A stretch of 64,000 nucleotides of DNA. It comes from Leucaena leucocephala (lineage: Eukaryota > Streptophyta > Magnoliopsida > Fabales > Fabaceae). Position 1 is the stretch's first letter; each line of letters begins with the position of its first letter. Shown one piece after another: positions 37,201 to 48,547 of the stretch. A program made the translations under genes and the position numbers. The notes beneath the pieces are model-generated. The model saw only the letters and a list, made by a program, of their open reading frames with translations. It made no database searches and was not told where the DNA came from. The stretch lies in NCBI GenBank assembly GCA_037074615.1, contig CM073551.1:20211750-20275749 (forward strand). The letters are read 5' to 3'.

Positions 37201-38732
37201 GAGTCTATATAAATATAGAGACTAATTTAAATATATTTAAAAAAAATAAATAAATTAAGTGATTATAATAAATATGATATAAAATCTCTAGAATATACTG
37301 TGTAGTATTATATTATATAACTATTTTTTATATTTAGTAAAAGGGAGTATTAATTTTCTTATGAGATTTTTAATTGACATCCTTCCAAATATATACATAT
37401 ATAACATATCAATTTCTTTTTAGGTAAGCCAGAATATTTACCATCGGAAACAGTGCTGCCATAAATTTGTGTAGGGGAAAAGGGATGGGCTCCGACCATT
37501 TTGTGTCTGCTAGGCTGGCTGTTATGAATTGTTTTTTTAAAAAAATCAGAAAATTCCTTCTTTTTTTTGGGCCAAACTCATTTAGCTGGGGGTAAAAAGC
37601 AGCGGTACAATCAGCTAGGCCAACTAGGCATTGTGGACCAGAAGAGCAGCAGCTTGTTATCCCTCCACTGTAGAGAGCCAGAGGTTGTCGCTGTTCTGTG
37701 AAACCAGCCTCACGCAGTGCCCTCTGGTCTAGTAGCCGCGACACCTAAGCATTCGCCCAAGTCCCACGACCCAACTCTCCCCTTGGAGCGGGCAGGCCAG
37801 CGTGAAGCAACTACTAGTCCAGCTTAACTGAGTCTGAGCTGTGTTCCAATGCTTTAATACCCCCACTCGGGTTACAAGCTGGCGCTACTCAGCTCGGCGT
37901 TCAATCTATTGAGGTTAGAGCATTATATACAATTAAGTAATTTTGAAAATAGACGATGTGGGACTTTATGGAACTTTCCTTTGTTCTGCGGCTGATATTT
38001 TGACCCCCCACCGAATACAACATGATTTACTGTGTTGGAATCATGAACGGAAACATGAATTTGGAAAATCATAAACTCAGAGTGGAAGCTTACGATGCTA
38101 TAGAAAGACGAATCTGTTCCTTTTTTCTCCATCGAAGTTCGTCGTCGGAATAAATGTTTAGCTAAACTTAAAAGAGTTTTGCTTTTCTTGGCTGTGAGAT
38201 TTTCTACCACTACTGATCCCCAAATCTATTAAATAGCATACATACTACTCATTTCTAACTTCTAAATTCTGAGAAACAGAAAGAAGGTTGATTGCTTCAC
38301 TACCATTTGCCATTTAGCAGAAAATATGGGAGCAGTACCAGAATGGATCAGACTAGCTTTTTTCTTCAATAACCAGTTAATCATAACGCCTTCCTAACAA
38401 GGCTCTAGGCTTTAGCTAGCATCTTAGAATAAAAAGAATTCCATGTTCTCTACAAAACATTTAAACCAGCTTCTAGATTCTAACTACATAACTGGAGCTA
38501 ATTAAGAGGTTTTTTCCTGTGATGATTCTTGGTGTGTTTCCAATATGCTCGAAACAGTCTCTAGTTCCTAACAATAATTTCTAAAATTTTCTATAGAATC
38601 GGAGTCTAATATTCACTATACTAAGAAAGGGGCGGATCTTCAAGATTTTGATGTAGTGATGATCCTGCAATGGATTTGAAGAGAAAGAGATGCGAGAGAG
38701 AAACATACCGGAGTACTATTACATGTCTTCAT
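31262..38732 (-). CDS. DUF707 family type II membrane protein
   Basis: Fifteen exons on minus: 38732-38709, 35232-35110, 34991-34944, 34815-34714, 34316-34236, 34149-34028, 33915-33814, 33728-33612, 33028-32960, 32704-32638, 32462-32409, 32324-32214, 32075-32016, 31936-31898 and 31375-31262. They sum to 1233 nt (410 residues); all borders are GT-AG. Exon 2 has a basic stretch, then one membrane span (LISTIFLISAAFLIGSAFVV), as in a Golgi signal anchor. The core has FHYDG, WWDHAIHVSAVNQTK, FEYSYIFLWDEDL, PPCTGFVEMMAPVFS and VDSEYLLHYGIPTLGG, the conserved DUF707 (lysine-ketoglutarate reductase trans-splicing related) blocks; its acidic WDED and DxEY motifs recall glycosyltransferases, but the reaction is not established. 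Exon 1 (MKTCNSTP) is inferred from phase and a GTATGT donor; exons 2-15 are firm. Confidence 0.88.
36310..36741 (-). CDS. Oleosin (seed oil-body protein)
   Basis: Single exon, 143 residues. A polar N-terminus is followed by about 70 hydrophobic residues containing the proline knot PLFVLFSPVLVP (P, S, P spacing of the family), then an amphipathic Lys/Arg-rich C-terminus (QTARHKLMNKARDIKDYAQQ). Oleosins coat lipid droplets in seeds and pollen and keep them small. The region is GC-rich compared with its surroundings. Upstream on minus there is a TATA box at 36813-36821 and seed-type RY elements. If the DUF707 exon 1 is right, the gene lies inside that intron, on the same strand. Confidence 0.95.
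   Translation of the reverse strand: MTEIRLHDSPYYGMQRHYTTDSGPQQAAKVATAVTAGGSLLILSALILAGTVIGLTIVTPLFVLFSPVLVPSLIAFMLMGLGFTASGGFGVAAITAITWIYRYVTGQHPAGSDQLQTARHKLMNKARDIKDYAQQNVTGGKSS
36742..36910 (-). promoter_or_regulatory. Oleosin promoter: TATA, G-box, paired RY elements
   Basis: Reading up from the ATG: TATATAAAC at 36813-36821, a CACGTG G-box at 36869-36874, and the palindrome CATGCAGGGGCTGCATG at 36888-36904, which holds two head-to-head RY cores. RY cores are bound by B3 factors (ABI3, FUS3, LEC2) and G-boxes by ABA-linked bZIPs in seed genes; seed use here is inferred. Confidence 0.8.
37571..37898 (-). ncRNA. 7SL (signal recognition particle) RNA gene
   Basis: The minus strand begins GCCGAGCTGAGTAGCGCC, then GCTTGTAACCCGAGTGGGGG, which fits the Alu-domain start of SRP RNA (GCCGxGC, the UGUAA U-turn and the G-rich second loop). 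The 3' end GAGTTTGGC pairs with the first eight bases (with G-U pairs). Length is about 328 nt; plant 7SL is about 300. Upstream lie an exact USE (GTCCCACATCG) and a TATA box about 24 bp apart, the arrangement of plant RNA polymerase III snRNA-type and 7SL genes. No T4 run lies directly at the 3' end, so the terminator is unclear. SRP RNA is the scaffold of the particle that targets secretory proteins to the ER. Confidence 0.8.
37922..37964 (-). promoter_or_regulatory. USE and TATA of the 7SL RNA gene
   Basis: USE RTCCCACATCG matches exactly at 37964-37954 and TATATAAT lies at 37929-37922. The spacing is right for plant polymerase III snRNA-type promoters, and the RNA start at 37898 is about 30 bp from the TATA. 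Confidence 0.82.
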
Positions 38733-40570
38733 CGGCGTTCTTCTGGTGTATATATCATGAAGATTCCAGTATACGGACCCACAAGAGTAGTATGTGAGAA
38801 TCTTGCATCAATCAAAGACCATATATATATGTTGATCGTTTTCTGTGATCTTTACGTCATGAGGAAGTTGGAAGACGACTCAGAGTCAGAAAGCAGGCTT
38901 TAATTATAGATGAAGTAGAAGAAACTGCATTTACGTTACTCATAATCTAACTCTGTAACGTGGAACTTCCGAAAGTTTCTTGCATGTGCAGCTCTATTTC
39001 CCATCCCTAAGATCTACTCGTTCCTTTACATATACGTAATCCCATGAGAAAATACGCATATCCGTAGGAAAGGGTACTTTAATTTCCTCTTATAATGTAT
39101 TCTTATCGGTCCCAACAAAAACTGCTTGTACCAGAAAAGTTTCCTAGGAAAATGTTGTCCAAAAATTACAAAATTTTCCCATGCTAATTGTATTCCCACC
39201 TTGAGTGGGGAAAACTTCAAGTACTATTCCAAATTCGTATATATTCATTAGTCACAGCCTTTGATTCAATGAAAGGAACAGATTTTAATAAAGGAAAGGT
39301 GAGAGAAAGGATAATTTCTCTAAATCCCCCAATTTAGAGGGGAGGGGAAATGCATTCCCTCTCCTCCATTTTGTTTAACCAAACAAGAGGAAGGGAGGTC
39401 CATTTTTTCAACCAAACAAGGGAAAGGAAAATTCATCATCGTATTCCGTTCAACCAAACAGGCGTAGCCTATCTTGTGCCACCATTTATTCAAGATTCAC
39501 TATCATTGAGTTCTTGTAATTATTAACCATAACAATGGAGATTTCCTCACTTCATCACATAAATTTTACCACACATTAGTTGTTTGTGTTGTGTTTGACA
39601 TCTAAGCTACAGAGTTGAATTTCCTTTAGTTCTACTGAGTAAATACAAAAATCACTGAAAGAAAGTAGATACTGGTTTTACTTATTGGATTATGTGTTGG
39701 ATCTTTCTCCAATTTTCCTTTTTTTTTTTACCAATATTTTTTTTAGGGTTAAGGTGAAAATTTGACCTGAAAATTTTTGCTCATGAGCAATGTTGTCCTA
39801 AAAGTTTGGTTCAATTTTACCTCAAGTTTTAAAAACGTAACAATGTTACCCCAATCTCTTAAAATAAATTAAAAAATTGACGTTGACCGTTAAAAAATTA
39901 ATAGTAAGGAGCAATATTACTCCATTTTAACAATTTTGGGGGAAACTTTGAATCTAAAAAAAACTTCTGATATAACATTACTCCTAAGTGATAATTTCCG
40001 GACAAATTTACACCTTAACTTGTTTTTTATCTTCTCTTTGATTTTGCAGCTCAAGCTAAGTGTTTTCTTTCTTCATGCCCCCTTTCTTTCATTATCGCAG
40101 GGTTGGAGATATTGTGTGGCTGTATGGTTCACAACAGTTAATTTTCTTCACAACAGTTTTGTGTTATGTTTCACTGTTTGACCCCCACGCTGCTGTAAAA
40201 ACTCGATTGTCCCAGACAGAATCAAAATTGTATTGTAGCACAACATTGAATTGCTATTTACAAACCATAAGTGATTTCATACAATTATTTTTTAGTGCCA
40301 TTGTGGTTTTGGTCTTCCCTGACTTCTATGATTACAAGGTTATAAACATAATTACAAGACTGATACAGGGTAAAATCCAGACCAAATGCATCCTATAGCA
40401 GGAATGGCCATCGTATAGTTGCCAAATCTTCTCTTTTCTGAGCCTCAATCTCCAACTTCAATGGCCACTGCATTTTTGCAGCAAAAGATTGAAAGCTTTA
40501 TGCTCAACCATGTCCTTCGTTACTCAATGAGTTCTGTTGCGAGAGACCTCAGGCATCACAATTGTCTGAA
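38733..40570. other. Intergenic: DUF707 5' flank and GTPase 3' flank
   Basis: No gene recognised. A remnant of a CCAAACA-type MITE lies at about 39280-39470 (repeated AACCAAACAAG/AACCAAACAGG words with short purine-rich arms). A stretch at 39740-39900 resembles the TTTTGAGGGCAATGTT-type debris seen at many plant loci. The rest is unidentified. Confidence 0.55.
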
Positions 40571-43500
40571 TCACCTTGGCGGTCTCTCCAGCGCAGTCCA
40601 ACCCAACTTGCCTTTACGAAAATCTGCCAGAATGCGGAATGCTGCCTGATGAACGTCGCCGTTAAATAGATTAAGTGCAACCTTTTCTACAAATCTGTAA
40701 TTCATTGAAGACATGATACTGAATTAGTAGAAATTATTTAAAGGAGAAGATGCATTCGAAAATTCAAATACTAATGCCATGTCTGACACTGCATGAACCA
40801 TTCCAACATACAATTTCCCAGAGAGACCATCTACGTCAATCTTGTAACGTTTACGTAGAGCATCTGCACCTGCGTTGTTCAAAGAACTGAGAATTAGAAG
40901 TTGTTATCACGAAAGAGGGTGAGATGCTTGTGTTTGAAGAACCCGAATCTTGATTAGTTTATATATTAATTTGAAGCATGAATGTTGTAAAGATACTATG
41001 GAAATGCCAAATGATAGGGATGATTATTGTTTGGCCAAATTAAATGATACATACCAACCAAAGGGAGCCTTGTGAGCATCTGTACAAGAATTGCAGCAAC
41101 ATCAGCAACATCATAGGATCTCTCCCCAATGTCATCACATATGGCAAGTTTTATTGCCGCCGACTGATCACTGATTCGCATCGGAAGTATCCCAGGAGAG
41201 TCCAATAACTCAAGATCTTTCCCAAAACGTATCCACCTTTTACATTAAGAAAGATGTACAATAAAACCATGTAGTAATATGTGCAATGAAACATCCACAG
41301 TCATTTTCTTGGGGAGGGGGAGAAGGGGGAAGAATGTCACCTCAATTCTCTAGTGACACCTGGTCTAGGAGCTGCTGGACACATTTTTCGCTTTAGCAAA
41401 CGGTTAATTAGAGATGACTTTCCAACATTAGGATATCCAACTATTCCAGCTCGCACCTGTTAATTTCAGAAGCAAGAATGTCAACCACGATGAATTTGCC
41501 ATTAACAAAAGCACATCCATGACTGCAAAATATGCTTATATAGTAAAGTATAATTTGCACTAGTTAGGATAAATGAACAGAATGACAAAGGGACATGAAG
41601 TGTAAAGAAACATATGAAGACCAAGGAAGCTCAGTGGCGTCCATTGACAAGAAGGAAGAAAAGAATGAACAACTCATAAATCAGCAGCATATGTGTAAGA
41701 TAAGAAACAGAACACTATACATCTAGATGAAGCTACTCAAATCAATCAGAAAATATAAATTCATGAAATCATTTACCAAACCATCTTATTTAGCCAAACG
41801 TACACTCCTCATATCGGACTATATAATAAATAAATTGATCATATCAGTCTCTCAAGAAAATTAAATACGATAAACGGAATTGAGATTGGTTTTAAATTGG
41901 CAGGAACAACACACCGGTCGAGCGAGCAGTCCTTTGGCTCTACGTTTGACATTTACATCAGCTGCCAATGTCTTTGCTAACCTGCCTAGCTTCATTGTGC
42001 CCTGTAATTGCAACATTGTGCTAAACAAACCATACAGAAACTTTTAACCCATGGAAAGAAGGGGAAACAAATATTTCACACACCATTCCAAGTTGTCCAT
42101 TGGAGTAAACAACCTTTATGCCTTGCCTAGCAAAATATGCCGCCCAAGCATTGCGGTCTGCAGTTGATATCATGTCTTCTCTATTTAAAACCAAAATTCT
42201 CTTTTTATTACCAAGCCATAAATCCATCTGCTAAGACAAAAGTAGCAATCAGACCAAGAGTTGGGGGAAATGAAGTTTCAATAATAATTAACAGTAAACA
42301 ATGGAAGTAGTCAATCAAATAAAGAAGCCAGGAGTAAGAATGGAGAATTGAAATGGCAGCAAGAATATATTTAACCAAACCACATGATGAAAAATTTAGC
42401 TTTTAAGGGTTCAAATAAGCAAGGACAACAGGAAAAGAAAAGAAAAGAAGGCTTAACCAATTACAAATTGAACTAAGACAGCAAGTTGAACATAAAAATA
42501 AAAGAGCTAAATAATACGTGCCTGTGGATGACTTGTGGACATAGGAATTCGAGCATCCCGCACTTCTATCACAACATCAATCAATTTGAGTTGCTCTTTA
42601 AGTTCTCTTTCAGCTTTTGCAATATGACCAGGAAACCACTACCAATAACCAAGAAGGATCAGCATACTGAGTTCAGTAGGATCTCACCATGTTGGCACAT
42701 TACCACAAACATACCTGCACTGGCCGTATTGCCTTTGTCCAGTAATAAAGATCAGTGTGAAGATCAGTCCAAATGCTCTCCCCCTGGTCGCCATGGAATG
42801 TGTTTGAATTGGCATATCCATTTTCTTGCCAACTAGGACTTTTCACACCAACTATCTACAATGTTCCAAGTCACTCTAAACATTCAATAACAAGCTTGAA
42901 TTTGGAAAGTTAGAGTAGCCTCATAGTTCAAATCATATGTCTGTATAGCGAATAAATTTTGGGTGCGAGTCTAACACTTCTTAATAAGTGTGAATAATTT
43001 TCAGAAGCTATGCCTAATCGATTTTCACCTTTCCATGGAAATATTAGGAAACATTCGTCATGCTTTCAAAGCACTGAAAAATGATTAATATTGTCATTTA
43101 TATGTCGACAAATAAGCAATGATTGTCTAAATTTAGGACCCAATAACTTCAAAATAAATCCCAAATGTATGGCTTTGCTCCAAAAAGAAACAGATTACAC
43201 GGTAATATATAAATGGCTGTTGAACCTATTGTCCTGCACTATGAGAGTACCCAAAGATGACAAAGTTTTTCTCTAATAAAAACGAGAGCTTTGCAAGAAA
43301 TATCCAAGCTTAAATACATCATCAGGGATCAACAACACTCTTCGGCAACTTTCACACCAGTTTTACACTAATTAAAAAGAAAACGTAATACTTCTTGAGG
43401 CACCATGTTCAGTTTTCTTGGCAACAAAAGTATGGGTGAACGAGTAATGGTGAAATAACTTGAAGAAACTCCCACAAGCAAACAATAACAAGATATTTAG

Positions 43501-43669
43501 GAATGGTGAGGGGATTAAAGCGTGCCTGGATGGTGGAAGATTGAGACGAGAGTGTTGCTGAGGTTGTAAGAGTTGCTGGGCATATTCTGACTCCACTTGG
43601 TACAAATCTCTCAGGCACCGTCGGAGCCTTCGACAGCCACGACATAGAAGATAGCTGAGCAGTCATCAC
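40571..43669 (-). CDS. Circularly permuted YlqF-type GTPase (DGP3/DAR GTPase 3-like)
   Basis: Nine exons on minus: 43669-43526, 42855-42715, 42638-42522, 42227-42084, 42001-41915, 41456-41341, 41236-41055, 40869-40812 and 40694-40571. The total is 1113 nt, 370 residues. Motif order is permuted: WFPGHIAKAERELKEQL and DVVIEVRDARIP first, then G4 (LNREDM, where NKxD is usual), then G1 GYPNVGKSSLIN, G2 PGVTRE and G3 DSPGILP, the mark of YlqF/RbgA ribosome-assembly GTPases. The N-terminal ~50 residues are Ser/Thr-rich with few acids, like a plastid transit peptide. It is likely an organellar large-subunit ribosome biogenesis factor (inference). Introns 1 and 3 start with GC, not GT. Confidence 0.92.
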
Positions 43670-44081
43670 GGTGTTGCTCCGTCAATTGTTTCTTGCTCCT
43701 GCTCTGCCTTCTATCCTTTGCTCCTAACTCGCCCGGTAGATTTTTGTTGTGATAATTCTGCTATGCTCACGAGAATGGAGATTTTAACAAGTTTAATTTT
43801 AAAATTAAAAAAAATGAGATTAAAAGTTTTTATTTATTTGTTTTCATCTTTTTTTTTTTATAATATTATCTTATATATTTATTTTTGTAAAATGAAAGTC
43901 ATTAAATTTGGGGCAAAAGAGTTTAAAAGTATATGTTTAAAATTTTTATTAGCTAAAGAGATATAGTGTAACTAATATTCAATAGATGGAACTCTTTTTA
44001 AGTTATGTATAATTTATCTTGAATTATATATAAAAAAATTTAAAATATAAATTATTTGCATATAATCGAAGATATATTATA
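43670..44081. other. 5' flank of the GTPase gene
   Basis: Short 5' UTR/promoter, then AT-rich DNA with poly-T runs. Nothing else is recognised. Confidence 0.6.
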
Positions 44082-44765
44082 TAGGGTAAATATGTATCTA
44101 GCACCCCAAACTAATTTTAGATGAGCAATTAGCACCCTAAAATATTAAAAAGTGCAATTAGCACCATGAAATAATTTTAGAGATGCGACCAACACCCTAA
44201 GGTTTCTAAGAGTACAATTAACACCCTGAACTAATTTTGGATGTGCGACTAGCACCTCTAAAATATTTAAATTGGTAAAATTCTTCCCTTTCACTGATAA
44301 AAACACAAATTTATATCCGATCAATGTCACGTGAACTTTTTATTTTGACACATTATTATTTAAAATGGCATATGTGTCATATTGTTTAAACAAGAATACT
44401 TAATAAACCCTAGAATTGAAATTGTATATAATTCATATGTGAAGATTACAAAATTTTATGGTTTATTTAGTAAAATTTATTAAAATAATATTACACATGT
44501 GGCCTTTTAAATAATAATGTGTCGAAATAAAAAATTTATATTATATGTATAAAATAAAAGTTAATATTTTTATTAGCAAGGGGCAAAATTATACCAATTT
44601 AAATACTTTAGAGTGTTAGTTGCCCCTGTAAAATTAGTTTAAATACTTTAAGGTGATAATTGTATCTAAAATTAATTTGATATGCTAATTGTATTATTAA
44701 ATACTTTAAGGTGCTAATTATTTTTTTTAAAATTAGTTTGAGCTGTTAGATATAACTTTACCCTA
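44082..44765. mobile_element. Long inverted-repeat element made of tandem subrepeats
   Basis: Ends TAGGGTAAA and TTTACCCTA are inverted. The left ~220 bp (repeats of the type GCAATTAGCACCCTAAA...ACTAATTTTAGAT) match the right ~230 bp on the opposite strand. The middle is an unrelated AT-rich core. Flanks are AT-only, so the target duplication is ambiguous. No frame. It looks like a MULE/foldback-type non-autonomous element. Confidence 0.65.
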
Positions 44766-45309
44766 ATATATATTGAAGAAAAATTACCTTAGCAAAAATG
44801 AATTACAGTTGCTAAAATTTAGATTTTTTAGCTAAAATAAAAATTAATAAATACTTTCAACTAACTTTTCTTAATTTTTTTTTTATATTTTCCCCCCTTT
44901 GGTCAATACTAACGAAGTAGCGATGGACATGTGAAACATGTTATATTTGATGACCCCAAAAACATGTCAAATTTGCTCAAGTCCAATTAATATCATATAT
45001 GGGAGGGATTTATCTGAACTCTTTCCTTAGATATTTTAAAACACACACACACAAAAACTTAATTCTTAATCTAATTATACTAACCTAATTTTTATTTTAA
45101 TTAATATTCAATCAATGTAATTGAGGAGAAAATTGTCTAGAGGCGATTGGAGTTGGCTAAGAGAAAAAAATCTTGGAGTTGATTAAGAGACAAAAATCTA
45201 TTGAAGATACTAATTTTTTTTCCTAATTAAAAGAGCATTCGCTAATATCAAATGGAATTAAATCTTTAATTTCTTATTTATAAAAAAATTTCATGTTATT
45301 AAACTATAT

Positions 45310-45560
45310 GATATTTGTCTATGAGATGATCTTGAGTAGAGATTTTCCAACTAGTGTTATTGCCAAAAGTCTAGCCAGGTTGCTAGCATCAATATTGACT
45401 TCCCTAACCAATGGGAATATTCCAATCTCTATTCAAAATACTCGTTGCTTAAGATCTAGTGATTAAATTGATGGCCTCCACATAATCACTATACACTCTG
45501 ACATACTTCAATCTCTGTCTCCAGCAAATGCCCTAAATCTCAGCAATAATAGGCGGCCGA
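45310..45560 (-). pseudogene. LINE RNase H relic
   Basis: The minus strand gives AEI.GICWRQRLKYVRVYSDYVEAINLI and, further on, RDWNIPIG with a shifted REVNIDASNLARLL. These are the AEL..., VESDS..V and HV.RE.N..AD.LA blocks of the RNase H domain at the end of plant LINE polyproteins. It has several stops and shifts. Confidence 0.6.
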
Positions 45561-45569
45561 AAGTAGCTG

Positions 45570-45800
45570 TGCAAAGTGCAGATGGACAATGTTGTTGGGG
45601 ATTGTTTGGTTGGGGGGTTTTGGAGTGGAGGGGAGGGGAGATATAAGTGTGTTTGGTTAGAAAAAATGGAGGGGAGGGGAGGGGAATATTTTTGTCCTTT
45701 TCTGCTCCCCTACCCCTCTCTCTCACCCCTCCAAATTTGGGGTTTTTTGGAGGGATGAGAAATATTGTGTGTTATCCTGACCAAATTACCCCTGCCAATT
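45570..45800. repeat. G-rich GTTTGGTT MITE-like repeat
   Basis: Begins GGGGATTGTTTGGTTGGGG and ends with a roughly inverted GACCAAATTACCCC, with GGAGGGGAGGGG tracts on the left and CCCCTCC tracts on the right. It resembles the repeats at 28904 and 39280. Confidence 0.45.
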
Positions 45801-45829
45801 TTTTTATTTTCCAAGATTGCCCTCAGGTG

Positions 45830-46200
45830 TAAAACCCTTTTTTCCTTTTCATTTCCGCCATTCATCTTCCGCGTGTGTGCTCTGGCTTCTTCTCCGTCGG
45901 CGCGCGCTTGCAACCACCACTGCCGGTCGCTCGACGTACTCCGGCAACCACCACCGTCGACTTCGTTCAGGTAACCTCTTATAACCTTCTGCTCCAGATT
46001 CTGCCATCCCTGGTCAAATTATTTACACCAGATTTTGCTCCTTTTCTGCTCCTTTTCTCGCGTGTCTATATTCAACTGTTTAATTTTTGTAGAGTTGAAT
46101 CTATCTCTTTGCCTCTCTCTCTCTCTTCTTCTTCTTCTTTTCTCTGTTCTCTTTTCCTCTTTTTCTCGCTTGTTCTCCTCCCTTTTTGATGCATTATTGT
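45830..46200 (+). other. Exon-like GC-rich stretch, unassigned
   Basis: 45840-45970 is GC-rich (CGTCGGCGCGCG, repeated CCACCACCG) and ends in a good donor, CTTCGTTCAG before GTAACC, like a 5' UTR exon. The following 200 bp are CT-rich. It may be the old first exon of the dehydrogenase relic; no protein is recognised. Confidence 0.35.
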
Positions 46201-46209
46201 TCTGCATTA

Positions 46210-46640
46210 TATTCATTATGGTCGTAGGTCTGTCAAGTTTAGGTACTGGAACCATTTATGTTGCAGGTAAAGTTGAGTTGATGTTATAATTTGGTGTCAT
46301 CATTTACTTAAAAAGGAATGCTTACATGTTGAAAGATATTCCTCAAGGGGCTCAATATGCTTCATTTTACAGCTGCAATCCATCAGCTTACAAAATCTCT
46401 TGCTTGTGAATGGGCAAAAGACAATATAAGGAGCAACTGTGTTGCACCGTGGTATACAAAAACCTCACTTGTGGAACATGTAATGCTCTTACACCCTGTC
46501 TACTCTATGTGGTTTAGTTTCTTCTCCAAGGCCTTGTTGCTTCTGTTTTGTTTGAAGATGGATCATTGGTTAAAACAGAAGTACACTGACAAATTGAAAA
46601 ATGAAGTTGTCTTGAACAAGAAATCTTCCATTTGTCTCTG
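46210..46640 (+). pseudogene. Short-chain dehydrogenase (tropinone reductase-like) relic
   Basis: 46210-46267 reads VVGLSSLGTGTIYVAG, near a donor. After an acceptor (TTTACAG), 46370-46479 reads AAIHQLTKSLACEWAKDNIR and then CVAPWYTKTSLVEH, the helix and loop that follow the catalytic YxxxK in tropinone reductase-like SDRs. The Lys of YxxxK, the whole Rossmann N-terminus and the C-terminal third are missing. After SLVEH the frame continues in non-homologous sequence to a stop at about 46641. A gene fragment. Confidence 0.72.
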
Positions 46641-46641
46641 A

Positions 46642-48547
46642 AAAAAACGAAAGAAAAATATTTATTAGTCATGTTAACGGCTGATAGTATGTATGCTTTT
46701 GTCTTGTTAATGTTGTCTTTAATACCTTCATCTAGTCATATCTTTGTGGGGGAAAAAATGACTAGCATATCTTTTTGAAGTTATTTTTTACACTTCTGCT
46801 CCATATTAGGATCACTTGGAGCGTAGTAATGTTTGAGATTAGAAGAGTATCTAACACTATTCTCAAGACCCTGTAATCCTTTAGATTTCTTGATATGAAA
46901 TCTAGTTTGAGTACATGTGGAGACTTGTATGCATTTTGCTACGCTGTGGTCTGTTACTCTGTTTTGCTTCCTCTTGTTGCATGCACTGCTTCCACTGCAT
47001 TTATCTCTATGATTTTATTTCCAATCTAATGATTTCCATACAAAAGATGTATGTCATGTATAAGTTTGAGACGACATAGTATAAATAAATATAAACAGTA
47101 GAGTCAAATAATAATTGAAAATACCAAAAGTAGTTAAACAAAATTTGAACTGAGGGATGGATTAGTTTCAGGTTAAATTTATTGGCTGAGCCCCATCACA
47201 AATTTGAATTGAGTTCGAAAACTTGATTGAAAACACTTGAAGTGCTTCATAAATTGAGTTCACTTGCATTTACATGTAATGATTTCATTTTTTTCCATAT
47301 TCATTTTTTGGGGTCATATTCTTCCTGGTGCTGTCTGCATAGTGCTTATTGAGTGCCACTGGTTTATTTTGTTGGACTAAGAATTTACTTCGTTACATCT
47401 TATGTAAAGGGGAACTTATTTCATAATCTTGAAGTATTATGTCATTTGCACTTCTACTAATAAGAGCAATCCAAATGGTAGGGTTGGAAAGAGAGATAGT
47501 TTAAACCAAACATACCCTTATGCATATAGGAGAAGAATACAATGACAAATCATATAATTTTTATTCAATCAGAATATAATAACTTAATATATTTTAATTA
47601 TAATTAGCTGATGACCTATCTGAAGTAAAATATATATTTATTTATTTTTTAAAAAAATAAACTTTTTAATTCACTTCAGATGAGTTTTTATTTTTTTAAT
47701 TTAAAATGTTTATTTTTCTTAAAAATAAAATAAATAATAAATTTTTTATATGAATCATTAGTTAAACTGTTATATTTTGATTAGACGGAATTCAAATTAT
47801 ATAACACTTCTAGAGTATGTAAATATTTCTCTTATATAAATATTAAAATTGAACTGTTGGTTCAAACGATCAACAACAAGTATAACAAATATTATTCTAT
47901 AAGATAGATAGGGTTAGTTATATAAATTATAACATATTATTATATTTTATTAATAACCAAATGGTTTATATCATACCATATCATATTGAAGATAGTATTT
48001 CCCTTTGTTTCATTTTTCCCTTTTCATATTGTTATAGTTTATAAAGCAGTTGTAAATAATTAACATATACATTCGTTATAATATAAAATTATGCATTTCA
48101 CATATAACATGAAGAAAAAAAGAAGCAAAACAAAGTACTATCGTTAATATGATATGATATAAAAAAATAAGAATGATATTTTATTTATAAATTTGATTGA
48201 ACACAAATATAAAAATAGAATATATGGAAAAATGGTAAATACAAGTAGAGAATTATACTTAAGAAATAAAAAAAAATTCTACCTACATTATATATACTTA
48301 TTTGAAAAAATAATAATATTTTCTTCATTTCTACAAAATGGCTACCAAACATAATTAGTTAATCGAACCATGTAAACAAAAAACAAGAAAATATCGGATC
48401 AAGTTATCTGCATCATAAAATTAATAACATCCATACACAAAAAATAATAGAATTTGTTTTGAGAGATTCTCTCCCAAAATTAAAAAAAAAAATAGTATAT
48501 ACTTATAAATATACGAACAATATATAAAAATTAAATATACGAACAAT
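46642..48547. other. AT-rich intergenic DNA
   Basis: No gene, RNA or repeat could be recognised. Very AT-rich from 47560 on. Confidence 0.6.

Noticed and set aside
37409..38210. Two minus-strand ORFs (about 111 and 95 codons)
   Set aside because: The first overlaps the 7SL RNA gene and the second its promoter. Neither shows a protein family; the RNA explanation is stronger.
39936..40649. Overlapping plus-strand ORFs of 76-112 codons
   Set aside because: No motif; the last overlaps the true last exon of the GTPase gene on the other strand.
45508..46255. ORFs rich in Arg/Glu/Lys or Ser/Leu
   Set aside because: They come from GGAGGGG and CT-rich simple sequence in a MITE-like repeat and a leader-like stretch.
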